Part shown: piece by piece, positions 1-8,087 of the stretch
Numbering within the stretch: position 1 is the first letter of the stretch
How the letters are laid out: the number at the start of each line of letters is the position of its first letter
Assembly: GCF_002310495.1 (NCBI RefSeq)
Contig: NZ_CP023344.1
Coordinates: 186,001 to 250,000 of the forward strand
From: Nibricoccus aquaticus
GTDB lineage: Bacteria > Verrucomicrobiota > Verrucomicrobiia > Opitutales > Opitutaceae
Direction: 5' to 3'
Length of the DNA: 64,000 nt
The notes under the pieces: model-generated
What the model was told of the DNA's origin: nothing
The model's input: the letters and a program-made list of their open reading frames with translations, nothing else
Databases searched by the model: none
Position numbers and translations under genes: made by a program

Positions 1-403
1 CCGACACGGTCACCGTACCGACCACGCCCACACCTTTCACGCGAATCGGAAACGCCCCGCCATGCGGCGCATAATCCGCCACGCTCGCCCCGTGCGATTC
101 CGCCAGAGTCGTCTTATCCCGCTCGCCCCACAGCCCGACCACATACGACGGCCGCTGAAACCGCTGCGCCACGTTCCGCTTCCGCCGGATCCAGTCCGCA
201 TGATCGAGCGTCGTCCCCGGCATCCCGTGATAAAAAACCGTCGCCCCGTTCAGTGTCACATCAAACGCCACCGCCACCCCGCGCCGCTCCGCCACCGCCT
301 TGATCCGCGCTCCCAGCTCCCACGCTGTGCTCGCGTCGAATCTCTCAAAAACAAAAACTGCTTCCTGCTGTGCGATGCGCTCCAGATCGGCCGAAATATT
401 CAT
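1..403 (-). CDS. UPF0303 / haem-degrading-domain family protein (3' end cut by window start)
   Basis: Only the first 134 codons are in the window; the C-terminus lies before base 1. The visible protein has the pattern of the UPF0303 (HbpS/haem_degrading-like) family: an early FDAS..AWELG helix, a strand-rich block with GATVFYHGMPG, the DHADWIRRKRNVAQRFQRPSY block, and the end motif GGAFPIRVKGVGVVG running into TVS, where the family continues with a Gly-Leu-Pro-x-x-Asp-His stretch. The family is small (about 150-170 aa); some members bind or degrade haem, but most have no proven role. ATG 403 is chosen. An in-frame ATG at 421 sits directly behind a GGAGG, which is too close for normal spacing, so the start is uncertain. 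The next gene upstream (472-1281) runs the same way. Confidence 0.75.
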   Translation of the reverse strand, partial: MNISADLERIAQQEAVFVFERFDASTAWELGARIKAVAERRGVAVAFDVTLNGATVFYHGMPGTTLDHADWIRRKRNVAQRFQRPSYVVGLWGERDKTTLAESHGASVADYAPHGGAFPIRVKGVGVVGTVTVS

Positions 404-471
404 CAACCGATTCCGCGTCATCCTCCGCTGAAACACCAGCGCCCACCCAATCTAACAGTTGGTTCTCCTGC

Positions 472-1281
472 TCATCCGCGATTCTTCTTACTCCGCTCCG
501 CCTCGACTCGCGCCAGCAACGCCCCCCACTGCGCCCCCTCCGGATCTTCCAGCTGCGGGAAAATCGTCTCCCTCCGCGTCCGCGTCGCATCGCTCTCGTT
601 CCAAAACACCACCGTCCGCGTCACACTTCCCTCGATCTCCGTTCCCGACACCGCATCGATCACGTCGCCCGCCGAAAAATCCAGTGTCTGCACCGCCGCG
701 CCAAACCCCGCGAAACGCCCCTCCAGCCGCTCGCTTAACTTCCGCACCACCTCCATCGCCGCCGACTCTCCCAGCTCCTTCAACAGCGCCGCATAAAACT
801 CCGTCCGCAACGCCGCCCCCGCGTCCACATACTCAGGGATCTCCAGCCGCCCACGCCCATCCTCGCTCACTGCCGCCACCGCGATCTCCGCCTCATACGC
901 ATGACGCACCGCCTGCGTAGTGAGCGTCACTCCCGCCAGTGCCGCCCACTCCCGTTCGCTCAAAGATAGCTCCACCGACTCCCCCAGCGCCCGCAACTCG
1001 ATCTCCTCCGCCAGCAACGCCGTCGCCCCCGCTCCGATCGAGGTCGCCTGCTTCAACACCTCCACTTTGCCCGTCCCACTCCGGGCTCCCACACCTGCGA
1101 GCGACTCCACCCCACACCTCGCCGACGAAAAATCCTCAGCCCTCAACCGGTTACCATTCCCCTGCGCCACATTCAAAGCAACCGCTCCACCCACCGCCGC
1201 CTCCCCACTCCGAAACGACCACGCCCCCACAATCGCGAGCAGCAAAAAAATCACACAGGGCAAAGTCCAGCGGGGCATCAT
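472..1281 (-). CDS. hypothetical exported or anchored protein
   Basis: A 269-residue protein I do not recognise. It opens with two Met codons and a clear hydrophobic segment (about residues 8-24), consistent with a signal peptide or N-terminal anchor. The remainder is Ala/Glu-rich and likely helical, with a short EIPEYVDAGAALR stretch and a later block reading TVVFWNESDATRTRRE, and ends in a basic SKKNRG tail. There are no catalytic motifs. Codon use (strong third-position G/C on the minus strand) supports coding on this strand rather than the long overlapping plus-strand frames. It lies 68 bases upstream of the UPF0303 gene in the same direction and may be co-transcribed with it. Confidence 0.6.
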   Translation of the reverse strand: MMPRWTLPCVIFLLLAIVGAWSFRSGEAAVGGAVALNVAQGNGNRLRAEDFSSARCGVESLAGVGARSGTGKVEVLKQATSIGAGATALLAEEIELRALGESVELSLSEREWAALAGVTLTTQAVRHAYEAEIAVAAVSEDGRGRLEIPEYVDAGAALRTEFYAALLKELGESAAMEVVRKLSERLEGRFAGFGAAVQTLDFSAGDVIDAVSGTEIEGSVTRTVVFWNESDATRTRRETIFPQLEDPEGAQWGALLARVEAERSKKNRG

Positions 1282-1580
1282 GAGGGAATACCCCTAGCAC
1301 CCACAATTCCCCACAAACGATCAACCGCCTTCCCCGCGTGGACACACTGAACCGCCCCTCCGCAAATCCCCTACACGTCGCACCACTCACTCCCCCTCCT
1401 GCGTCACTTTCCTATCCGCAATCCTTCCTCGCTGATTTTTTTGCGTCTTAGCGCCTTTGCGTGAGCCCCATTCCTTCCTCCGCCAAGTTCTCCAGTCCAC
1501 TCTCTACTTTCCACCCTCTTCCGCTTCCTTCTCCGAAACCTCCTCGCTACTCCCCAAAACATCCGATTCCTTCCGCCCAA
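1282..1580. other. non-coding stretch with dispersed-repeat phrase
   Basis: No supportable gene. It is pyrimidine-rich on the plus strand. Around 1443-1468 it contains one copy of the dispersed phrase of the type GCGTCTT(AG)CGCCTTTGCGTGAG, seen again near 5311, 27850, 37040, 40305, 41195 and 43950. It should hold the divergent promoters of the 472-1281 gene and the 1581 gene, but no convincing -35/-10 pair was found. Confidence 0.5.
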
Positions 1581-1946
1581 ATGAAGAAATCCTTCCCCTT
1601 TCAAACTCCCGGCAAAGACGACGCCCGCGTCCTCGAAGCCATCAAAGGCGACATCCGCAAATACCTGAAACGCGAACGCCGCAAAAAATTCCCCGAAGGC
1701 CACGACCTCTGGGATTTCAACTGCAAGCTCGGCCCCGACCAGTCCACCGCCGAAGTCATCGCTCTCGCCGACCTCATCCCCGCGCTCGACAAACTCGCCG
1801 CCACCGAAGGCACCACCCATGCTTACGTCGAGATTCTCGCCTTCGCCAGCCACCGCCAGCCCAAGCGCGTCAACCCCTTCGACCAGCCCGAACCCGATTC
1901 CACCGCCGCGGAGCCTGCCGCCCCCGAAAATCCCCCCGCTGGCTAA
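1581..1946 (+). CDS. DUF6172-like small conserved protein
   Basis: A 121-residue protein starting MKKSFPFQTPGKDDARVLEA. The opening KK-FP-Q-PGK-DARV, the basic RKYLKRERRKKFPEG block, the WDF-C motif (residues about 49-53) and the late YVEILA--SHR match my recollection of the DUF6172 family, whose function is unknown. The C-terminal 25 residues are Pro/Ala-rich. The gene is clearly coding by third-position GC. The start is the ATG after a long pyrimidine-rich leader; there is no Shine-Dalgarno sequence. A structured hairpin pair (1968-2023) follows the stop. Confidence 0.7.
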   Translation: MKKSFPFQTPGKDDARVLEAIKGDIRKYLKRERRKKFPEGHDLWDFNCKLGPDQSTAEVIALADLIPALDKLAATEGTTHAYVEILAFASHRQPKRVNPFDQPEPDSTAAEPAAPENPPAG

Positions 1947-1967
1947 CTCCGCCCGAACGTCTCCGCT

Positions 1968-2023
1968 GTAGGGCGCGAGCTTGCTCGCGCCTCCGATCCC
2001 GGGAGCGCCGGCCTCTGGCCGGC
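1968..2023 (+). repeat. GTAGGG-leader hairpin plus second GC hairpin (repeat family H)
   Basis: Two consecutive perfect inverted repeats lie 20 bases behind the stop of the 1581 gene. The first has leader GTAGGG and stem GCGCGAG/CTCGCGC. The second has leader GGGAGC and stem GCCGGCC/GGCCGGC with loop TCT. Neither has a T-tract. The same layout recurs behind other genes at 11158, 36556, 43735, 43775, 49106 and 50933, with different stem sequences. Confidence 0.75.
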
Positions 2024-2161
2024 ATCTGCTGCGACCGCAGTCCACCCGTCACGATTTCATCCTCGCCCAAGCTCCTTCCTGAGCCCTTCCGTTTCCAGCC
2101 TTCCAGAGTTCCATATTCCTCCTGCGCCTTCGGCCCTACTCGCTACTTCCACCGCCCGCCC

Positions 2162-2890
2162 ATGCCCGCCGAAACCCGCGAAGTCCGCCTCTGCCAAAAG
2201 CCCCGCCACGTCATCACCGCCGAAGGCCGCGTCCTTCTCGTTCCGGCCGATTGGGAACTCCTCCCACCCGGCGACGCCGCCCTCAGCCGCCGCCTCAAAG
2301 AAGCCGGCCCCACCTGGACCGTCCTCGAAATCAAAGGCCGCAAACGTTTCTCCCACGGCATCTGGGCTCCCGCCGCGACCATCACGACCCTCCGCGCCGA
2401 GCGACAACACGAACAGGCCGACCCCGCGTATCAGAAAAAACTCGACGCCAGCCGCCTCCGCCGCGCCCGCGAAGAACACACCTACGCCACCGACTTCCGC
2501 GCCGCCGTCCTCGCATTCCTCAACTTCCACCCCACCTACACCCGCGAAGCGGAAACACTCGCTACCCTCATCGCCGCGCACGCCACCCCCGTCGGCAGTG
2601 GCACCGTCGCCCGCACCGAACGCATCCCCCTCGAGCAACGCGCCGAGGCCGCCACCATCGCCTGGCTCCGCCACCAGACCACCGGCTATGACTCGATGAC
2701 GATCGCCCGCGTCAAAGGCCTCCGCCGCGAAGTCCGCCAGCAACTCGCCCAACGCTCCCGCGACCTCCTCCTCCTCCGCTACCGCCAGGGCCACCCCATC
2801 GACCCCGCCCGCTGCCCGCTCGCCCAAGCCTTGAAGACCGCAACACCTCTGCCCGCCGCCCTCACGCCCGTACAGACATCCCTTTTCTAA
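2162..2890 (+). CDS. DUF2293 domain-containing protein
   Basis: A 242-residue protein. Its C-terminal half carries the DUF2293 signature: an RIPLEQRAEAATIAWLRHQT block followed by TGYDSMTIARVKGLRREVR and a basic helix with RSRDLLLLRY. The N-terminal half is a strand-rich block (VITAEGRVLLVPADWELLPPGD...WTVLEIKGRKRFSHGIWAP). Function is unknown; the basic, Arg-rich C-terminus suggests nucleic-acid contact, which is inference only. The start is ATG 2162 after a pyrimidine-rich leader that includes a copy of the TTCCAG-phrase repeat at about 2096-2120. A Gln-Thr-Ser-Leu-Phe end resembles a beta-clamp-binding tail, but this is a weak observation. Confidence 0.8.
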   Translation: MPAETREVRLCQKPRHVITAEGRVLLVPADWELLPPGDAALSRRLKEAGPTWTVLEIKGRKRFSHGIWAPAATITTLRAERQHEQADPAYQKKLDASRLRRAREEHTYATDFRAAVLAFLNFHPTYTREAETLATLIAAHATPVGSGTVARTERIPLEQRAEAATIAWLRHQTTGYDSMTIARVKGLRREVRQQLAQRSRDLLLLRYRQGHPIDPARCPLAQALKTATPLPAALTPVQTSLF

Positions 2891-3032
2891 GACGCCTAAA
2901 CGCCTTCTGCGCATTCACGCCACCAGCATCCTCGCCTCTGGTTCGCCCGTGCCCGCACCACCGAATTCGGCGTGCCTTTCATTCCCCCTCCGGCACGCTC
3001 CCCGCTCTGCCAACACCCTGTTTCTCACGACG

Positions 3033-4484
3033 ATGAAATCGCTACTCCTCGCAGCCTCCCTCCTTTCCGTCGCCACTTTCGCGCACGCCGCGCTCAACAC
3101 CCGCACCGCCATTGTCGCCACCCAGGTCGTCGCCATCGACGGCACCGGCTGCGCCGAAATGATCTCTTGGACCGGTGGCGAACCACACGCCGCCATCGTC
3201 CTCTCGCAAGGCCCCGGCCTCGCCACCCCGCAAAAGAGCCTCGGCCCCATCGCCTACGAACCCATCACCATCGAGGCAGCGATGCCCTTCTCCCCCGCTC
3301 TCCAGACCGTCGTATCCGAAATGCTGAGCGGCGCTCAGACGAAGCGGACGCTCCTCCTCTCCAGCCTCGATGGCTCCGGCCAGCCCGTCGGCGAAAATCT
3401 ACAGGCAAGCGGTGCCCTGCTCACCGAAATCCACTTCCCCGCACTCGATGCCTCCGCCCGCATACCCGTCCGCGTGAAACTCGTTTTCCAGGCCGATCAC
3501 ACGTCCGTCACCTCCGCAACCGCCTCGATTGCCTCCGCCGGCGGTACACGCAATAGCGACTCCACTGCCAACTTTTCCCTCACCCTTCCCGGATTGCCCG
3601 CCACCGGCGTATCCAAAATCGACGCCTTCACGATCCGCCGCGCCAGCATCACCGTCACCAGCGGCTCCACCACGCGCTACACCCCAGGCCCGCTCACCGT
3701 CCCCGACCTCACCGTCACTATCGGCGGTGCCGACATCACAGCTTGGCAGGCCTGGCGCGACAGCTTCTTCCCCAATCCCTCCACCCCGTCACCGCAGACA
3801 CTTTCCGCCGTCCCCTACAAAAACGGCACCCTCCAACTCCTCTCTTCCGACCTGCACACCCCGCTCTTCACCCTCCAGCTTACCAAGCTCGGCCTCAAAC
3901 GCCTCGCCCAGCCGCCCGTCGAAGCCTCCACCCTCCTCAAACTCCGCGCCGAACTCTTCTGCGAATCCATGAGCACTTGGACCGGCAACGGCCTCGCTCA
4001 ACCCGCCACACCCGCGTCCCCCGCCGCCTTCACTCCCCAGCCCGTCCCCACCGCAACCCCTCCTCCCGCCACAAAGATCATCCCGCGCGAACTCGATCCC
4101 GCCCAAACGCTTTCCACCAAAACCATCGCCTCCGCCGAAACGTCCCCCGACGATAAAGGCGCCCGTGATCCCGCCGGCTTCCCCCGCCCTCCTTCCGTCA
4201 CCCGCACGTCCTACTCCTCATCGCGCGAACCGGCATTGATCCGCGAATACGCCTACTACCACGCCGCCACCACCAAGGCCGCCGACCTCATCGCCTTCTA
4301 CGAAAAAGCCCTCGAAGCCTCCGGGTGGAAGGAAACCGCCCGCAGCGAAGACAACAGCGGCCCCGCCAAAACCTATCGCATCACCAGCAACTGGACCCTG
4401 GAGAAGCGCACCGTTTCCCTCACCCTCGGCGATGTCGCCCCAGAAAAAACCGAGATCTACGTCAGCCTTCAGGAACGAAGATAA
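3033..4484 (+). CDS. secreted protein with two repeated beta-rich domains (weakly tail-tube-like)
   Basis: A 483-residue protein with a typical signal peptide (MKSLLLAASLLSVATFAHA, cleavage after about residue 19). Two beta-rich domains follow, about residues 20-145 and 150-300. Each contains a pattern of the type Y-P-x-T/V-I/P-x-x, a short helix (ALQTVVSEML; ITAWQAWRDSFF) and a strand block, reminiscent of the tail-tube fold of T4 gp19-like proteins. A low-complexity Pro/Thr linker (about 320-395) precedes a C-terminal alpha/beta module (YYHAATTKAADLIAFYEKALEASGW) that resembles domains found in small lipoproteins. No enzyme motifs are visible. ATG 3033 is chosen because it starts the signal peptide; an in-frame ATG at 2949 would precede it with 28 implausible residues. 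Confidence 0.7.
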   Translation: MKSLLLAASLLSVATFAHAALNTRTAIVATQVVAIDGTGCAEMISWTGGEPHAAIVLSQGPGLATPQKSLGPIAYEPITIEAAMPFSPALQTVVSEMLSGAQTKRTLLLSSLDGSGQPVGENLQASGALLTEIHFPALDASARIPVRVKLVFQADHTSVTSATASIASAGGTRNSDSTANFSLTLPGLPATGVSKIDAFTIRRASITVTSGSTTRYTPGPLTVPDLTVTIGGADITAWQAWRDSFFPNPSTPSPQTLSAVPYKNGTLQLLSSDLHTPLFTLQLTKLGLKRLAQPPVEASTLLKLRAELFCESMSTWTGNGLAQPATPASPAAFTPQPVPTATPPPATKIIPRELDPAQTLSTKTIASAETSPDDKGARDPAGFPRPPSVTRTSYSSSREPALIREYAYYHAATTKAADLIAFYEKALEASGWKETARSEDNSGPAKTYRITSNWTLEKRTVSLTLGDVAPEKTEIYVSLQERR

Positions 4485-4550
4485 AACCCCGCCATCGCCG
4501 CAGCCCGGTCCCCGTCTCAGACAGCGCAACCAACACCGTATGCTGCTCCC

Positions 4551-5297
4551 ATGAAAATCCTCTACGCCCTGCTCGCCCTCGTCGTCTTCGCGTACGGATT
4601 CCTCCTGCTCGACGTCTATTTCCGCCAGAGCACGATCCTCTACGCCGCAACGGCTGAAACACGCCCGACCACCACGCTGCGCTCCTGGACTTCCGGTGGC
4701 CAGACCCTCGGCTACGCCCGCGAAGTCCGCTCTCCCCGCACGCTCTGGCTCATGCTTCACGGCAACGCCGGCCAGGCCGAGCACCGCGATTACATTCTCC
4801 CGCTCCTCGACGCGACCGACTCCCTCTACGTCCTCGAATACCCCGGCTTCGGCCTCCGCCCCGGCAAACCCTCCCGCGAATCCCTCAACGCCGCCGCCCT
4901 CGAAGCCTACCGGCACCTGCGTACCCAAAATCCGGGCACACCCATCGCCGTCATCGGCGAATCCATCGGCTCCGGCCCCGCCTGCGAACTCGCCCTCGCC
5001 TCCGTCCCGCCCGACAAGATCGTCCTCCTCACCCCCTTCGACACCCTCGCCAACGCCGCCGCCGCCCGCTTCCGCCTGCTCCCCATCCGCCTCATGCTCC
5101 GCGACCGCTGGGATAACATCGCCGCACTCCGCGACTACCGCGGCCCCGTCGAGATCTACGCCGCGCTCGAAGACGACATCATCCCCTTCTCCCACGCCCA
5201 GGCCCTCGCCACCGCCCACCCCGGCGCTGTTCTCCACTCCCTTCTCGGCGGCCACAACAACTGGCCCCGCCACAACACCGTCCGCCTCACCCGCTGA
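4551..5297 (+). CDS. membrane-anchored alpha/beta hydrolase
   Basis: A 248-residue serine hydrolase of the BEM46/ABHD13-like type. An N-terminal hydrophobic anchor (residues 3-20) places the catalytic domain outside the membrane. Visible features are the oxyanion motif LHGNAG, the strand ending YPGFGLRPG, the nucleophile elbow GESIGSG (the Ser is the likely nucleophile), an Asp in EDDIIP and a His in GGHNN near the end, completing a Ser-Asp-His triad. The natural substrate is unknown; acyl esters or lipids are typical for the family. The start at ATG 4551 gives the anchor directly. The downstream region 5298-5441 contains one dispersed GCGCCTTCGCGTGAG phrase. Confidence 0.8.
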   Translation: MKILYALLALVVFAYGFLLLDVYFRQSTILYAATAETRPTTTLRSWTSGGQTLGYAREVRSPRTLWLMLHGNAGQAEHRDYILPLLDATDSLYVLEYPGFGLRPGKPSRESLNAAALEAYRHLRTQNPGTPIAVIGESIGSGPACELALASVPPDKIVLLTPFDTLANAAAARFRLLPIRLMLRDRWDNIAALRDYRGPVEIYAALEDDIIPFSHAQALATAHPGAVLHSLLGGHNNWPRHNTVRLTR

Positions 5298-5441
5298 TCC
5301 GTAATTTCTCCGCGCCTTGGCGCCTTCGCGTGAGCCACGGTCGAAAACTCCGCGCTGCCCGACACTGATCTGTCGCCCGACGCGCACGTCCCGCACTCCG
5401 ATGAAACTTTCCCAGCCACCAGCGCGTCATAGCTGCACAAC

Positions 5442-6422
5442 GTGAACTCCCAGAAAAATCTCCTCATCGCCGCACTCGCCTTGATCACCGTCGCCACCGG
5501 TGTCTTCGCCTGGCAGCAACACCAGCGCGCCCAAATCACCGTCGCCACCGCCTCCGATCACGACGCCCTCCTCCAAAAACTCGCCGCCGCCGAACGCCAC
5601 GCCGCCGACCTCGAAGCCCGCCTCGCCGCCCTCCAATCTGCCCCCGGTCCTGAAACCCCGCCCGCTCCTCCCACCGAAGCCGCCATCGTCGAACGCCGCA
5701 GCGGCCCCGACCGCGACCAAGGCCCCAACAACGCCCGCCGCGCCGAGATGATGGCCCTCATGAACAACCCCGAGGTCATCAAGCTCATGTCCGAACAGCA
5801 AAAGGCCGGCCTCGATAACCGCTACGCCGCCCTCTTCAAACAACTCAACCTCTCCCCCGCTCAGCTAGAGACCTTCAAAAACCTCCTCATCGAAAAACAA
5901 ACCGCCATGCGCGACGTCGACATGGCCGCCCGCGAATCCGGACTCAACCCCCGTGAAAACCGCGACGAACTCCGCAAGCTCGTAGCCGAGGCCAACGCCG
6001 AGACCGACGCCGCCATCATCGCCGCCATCGGCCAGGATAAATTCTCACAGTATCAGAATTACAACGCCACCAGCCGCCAGCGCGACACCGTCGATCAACT
6101 CAACAACGTCATGAGCTACGCCGCCTCGCCCATGACCGACACCCAGAGCCAGGCCCTCGTTCAAATCCTCTCCCAAGGCTCCACCGCCGGCACCGGCAAC
6201 AACAACAACGGCAATCCCCGCGGCAACTTCGTCATGGGCGGCGGCGGTAACTTCGGCGGCGGTGGCAACACCACCATCACCGACGCCATGATCACCCAAG
6301 CCCAGTCCGTCCTCTCCTCCGCTCAGCTCAAAGTCCTCCAGGATCAACAAGCCTCCCAGCAAAACGCCCAAAAACTCCGCGAGCTCATGCGCCCCCAATC
6401 TCAGGCCCGCCGCACCAACTAG
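5442..6422 (+). CDS. membrane-anchored Gly/Asn-rich helical protein, LTxxQ-like segments
   Basis: A 326-residue protein with a GTG start. Order: an N-terminal membrane segment (residues 7-23), a short coiled-coil (about 38-65, heptad-like Leu/Ala), a Pro-rich spacer, and a helical domain with NLSPAQLETFKNLLIEKQ that resembles the LTxxQ helices of Spy/CpxP-type proteins. A second similar segment (MTDTQSQALVQIL) follows, then a Gly/Asn-rich stretch (about 248-278), and a final Gln/Ala-rich helix. A periplasmic or envelope role is likely from the anchor; the function is otherwise unknown. No Shine-Dalgarno sequence is seen before the GTG. A terminator follows at 6517. Confidence 0.65.
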   Translation: MNSQKNLLIAALALITVATGVFAWQQHQRAQITVATASDHDALLQKLAAAERHAADLEARLAALQSAPGPETPPAPPTEAAIVERRSGPDRDQGPNNARRAEMMALMNNPEVIKLMSEQQKAGLDNRYAALFKQLNLSPAQLETFKNLLIEKQTAMRDVDMAARESGLNPRENRDELRKLVAEANAETDAAIIAAIGQDKFSQYQNYNATSRQRDTVDQLNNVMSYAASPMTDTQSQALVQILSQGSTAGTGNNNNGNPRGNFVMGGGGNFGGGGNTTITDAMITQAQSVLSSAQLKVLQDQQASQQNAQKLRELMRPQSQARRTN

Positions 6423-6758
6423 CCCTTGTAGGCGGGGTGCCCTCACCTCGCGAGTACCTCCTCCGGAAATCCAGTCCCTCCCGTTAATCCTGTCCAAAAA
6501 ATTCTGCCTTCTCCTCAAGCCGCGCCTCATCGCGCGGCTTTTTCATTTTCCTGTTTGTCCCACTCACTCCGCCCCCGCCCTACACCGTTCGCTCCGCATA
6601 TCTTGCCCATCACCACTCATCCTCATCCCCACCGCTCCGTTATCTCCTCCGCTCATGCCCCTACTGATTGAATTTTCTTCATCCACCTGTCCGCGAATTA
6701 ACCCTTGTCCGTGCTCCCGGCCGCTCGCTACGGTCCGCTTTCACAACCACACCCGCTT
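6423..6758. other. intergenic block: degenerate hairpin, repeat phrase, terminator, fba leader
   Basis: No gene is supported here. Directly behind the preceding stop is a degenerate copy of the GTAGGG-hairpin family (6428-6454). A copy of the AATCCTGT phrase lies at 6484-6498, followed by a Rho-independent terminator at 6517-6549. The last 200 bases form the pyrimidine-rich upstream region of the aldolase gene; no clear promoter was identified. Confidence 0.55.
6517..6549 (+). terminator. Rho-independent terminator
   Basis: A 9-bp stem (AAGCCGCGC pairing with GCGCGGCTT) with a 6-base loop is followed by a T-rich tract. It lies about 95 bases behind the stop of the 5442 gene and would end that transcript before fba. 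Confidence 0.8.
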
Positions 6759-7709
6759 ATGATCGTTACCACTGCGCAACTCTTCAAACACGCCTACGGC
6801 AAGTACGCCATCGGCGCCTACAACATCAATAACGCCGAGCAGGCGATGGGTCTCTTCAAGGGCGCCATCGACTCCAAAGCTCCGTTCATCATCCAGATTT
6901 CCAAGGGCGCGCGCAGCTACACCGACAAGCGCATGCTCGAGGCCATCATCCGCGCCGCCGGCGAAATTTTCCCCGAAGCCATCTACGCCGTCCACCTCGA
7001 CCACGGCGACGAAGCCACCTGCTACGACTGTATCGACTCAGGCTTCTTCAGCTCCGTCATGATCGACGCCTCGCACGATCCCTTCGAGAAAAACGTCGAG
7101 ATCACCAAACGCGTCGTCGAACGCGCTCACGCCAAAGGTCTCTCCGTCGAAGCCGAGCTCGGCATGTTGGGCGGCGTCGAAGAAGACATCAAAGTCGAAG
7201 ACGGCCACGCCACCCTCACCGATCCCGCCGAAGCCGAAGAGTTCATCAAACTCACCGGTTGCGACTCCCTCGCCTGCGCCATCGGCACCTCCCACGGCGC
7301 CTTCAAGTTCAAGGGCAAGCAATCGCTCCACTTCGACGTCCTCGAAAAGATCAAGGCCCGCAAACCCGGCTTCCCGCTCGTCATGCACGGCTCCTCTTCG
7401 GTCCCGCAGGATGAAGTCGCCCGCATCAACGCAGCCGGCGGCACCATCAAAGATTCCGTCGGTGTCGATCCCGCCGAGTATCTCCCCGCCGCCAAACTCG
7501 GCGTCACCAAGATCAACATCGATACCGACGGCCGCCTCGTCTGGACCCGCGTCCACCGCGAGTTCTTCCGCGACAAACCCGCCGAGTTCGATTTCCGCCC
7601 ACCCGGCAAGATCTTCATCGTCGAGTACGCGAAGTTCATCGCCAGCCGCAACGTCCTCCTCGGCTCCGCCGGCCAGCTCGACGACCTCCGCAAGAGCCTC
7701 GGCAAGTAA
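6759..7709 (+). CDS. fba: class II fructose-bisphosphate aldolase
   Basis: A 316-residue zinc-dependent aldolase, splitting fructose-1,6-bisphosphate to DHAP and glyceraldehyde-3-phosphate in glycolysis/gluconeogenesis (cytoplasm). Seen in the sequence: the N-terminal GAYNINN motif (residues 19-25), the catalytic Asp81 and zinc ligand His82 in HLDHGD, the EAELGMLGGVEED block with metal-binding Glu, the second zinc His in GTSHGAFKFKG, the third in MHGSSSVP, and the phosphate-binding KINIDTDGR near the C-terminus. Length and motif order are normal for the family. The start is ATG 6759 because homology begins at once; the upstream in-frame codons from 6705 do not look coding. Two hairpins, the second a strong terminator, follow. 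Confidence 0.95.
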   Translation: MIVTTAQLFKHAYGKYAIGAYNINNAEQAMGLFKGAIDSKAPFIIQISKGARSYTDKRMLEAIIRAAGEIFPEAIYAVHLDHGDEATCYDCIDSGFFSSVMIDASHDPFEKNVEITKRVVERAHAKGLSVEAELGMLGGVEEDIKVEDGHATLTDPAEAEEFIKLTGCDSLACAIGTSHGAFKFKGKQSLHFDVLEKIKARKPGFPLVMHGSSSVPQDEVARINAAGGTIKDSVGVDPAEYLPAAKLGVTKINIDTDGRLVWTRVHREFFRDKPAEFDFRPPGKIFIVEYAKFIASRNVLLGSAGQLDDLRKSLGK

Positions 7710-7723
7710 GTCCGTCATAGAGT

Positions 7724-7774
7724 GCGGTGCCCCGGCACCGCTTTATCAAGGCGAGCCTCGGCTCGCCTTTTTTG
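7724..7774 (+). terminator. double hairpin with Rho-independent terminator behind fba
   Basis: Two inverted repeats follow fba. The first is GCGGTGCC/GGCACCGC (7724-7741). The second is AAGGCGAGC/GCTCGCCTT (7749-7769), running directly into T6. The second is a textbook terminator; the first resembles the gene-end hairpin repeats found elsewhere in the window. Confidence 0.85.
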
Positions 7775-8087
7775 TACCCGCCTCCCAAGAGCGCCCTCAC
7801 GACGGTATGCCGACCAACGATCTCACAAATGAACACGCCTTCAGTTTTCCCCATCCGTGCTCATCCGTGAAATCTGTGGTTAAAAATCCGTCCCCCCGAA
7901 CCCCCAAAAACAATCGTTCGTTCATATCGCTCCGCCCCCATCGCACCTCCTGTCTCCCCGCACGTTAGCGCCTGCTTCACACCCTCCCGCACATCGCCTG
8001 CACCACCGCGATTCACACCGCCTTAACAGTCAGCGCATTGCGCCACCATTTCAGCCGCCACCACCCTCATGTGCACAACCTCCACGC
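7775..8087. other. non-coding region with ATCCGTGAAATCTGTGG phrase
   Basis: No gene seen. It contains a repeat phrase at about 7858-7885 (CATCCGTGAAATCTGTGGTT) that recurs at 11212-11236. Composition is lower in GC than the flanking genes. It presumably includes the promoter of the protease gene at 8088. Confidence 0.5.

Noticed and set aside
3033-4484. Prophage tail gene
   Set aside because: The fold resemblance is weak, the protein has a signal peptide, and no capsid, portal, terminase or integrase gene lies nearby.
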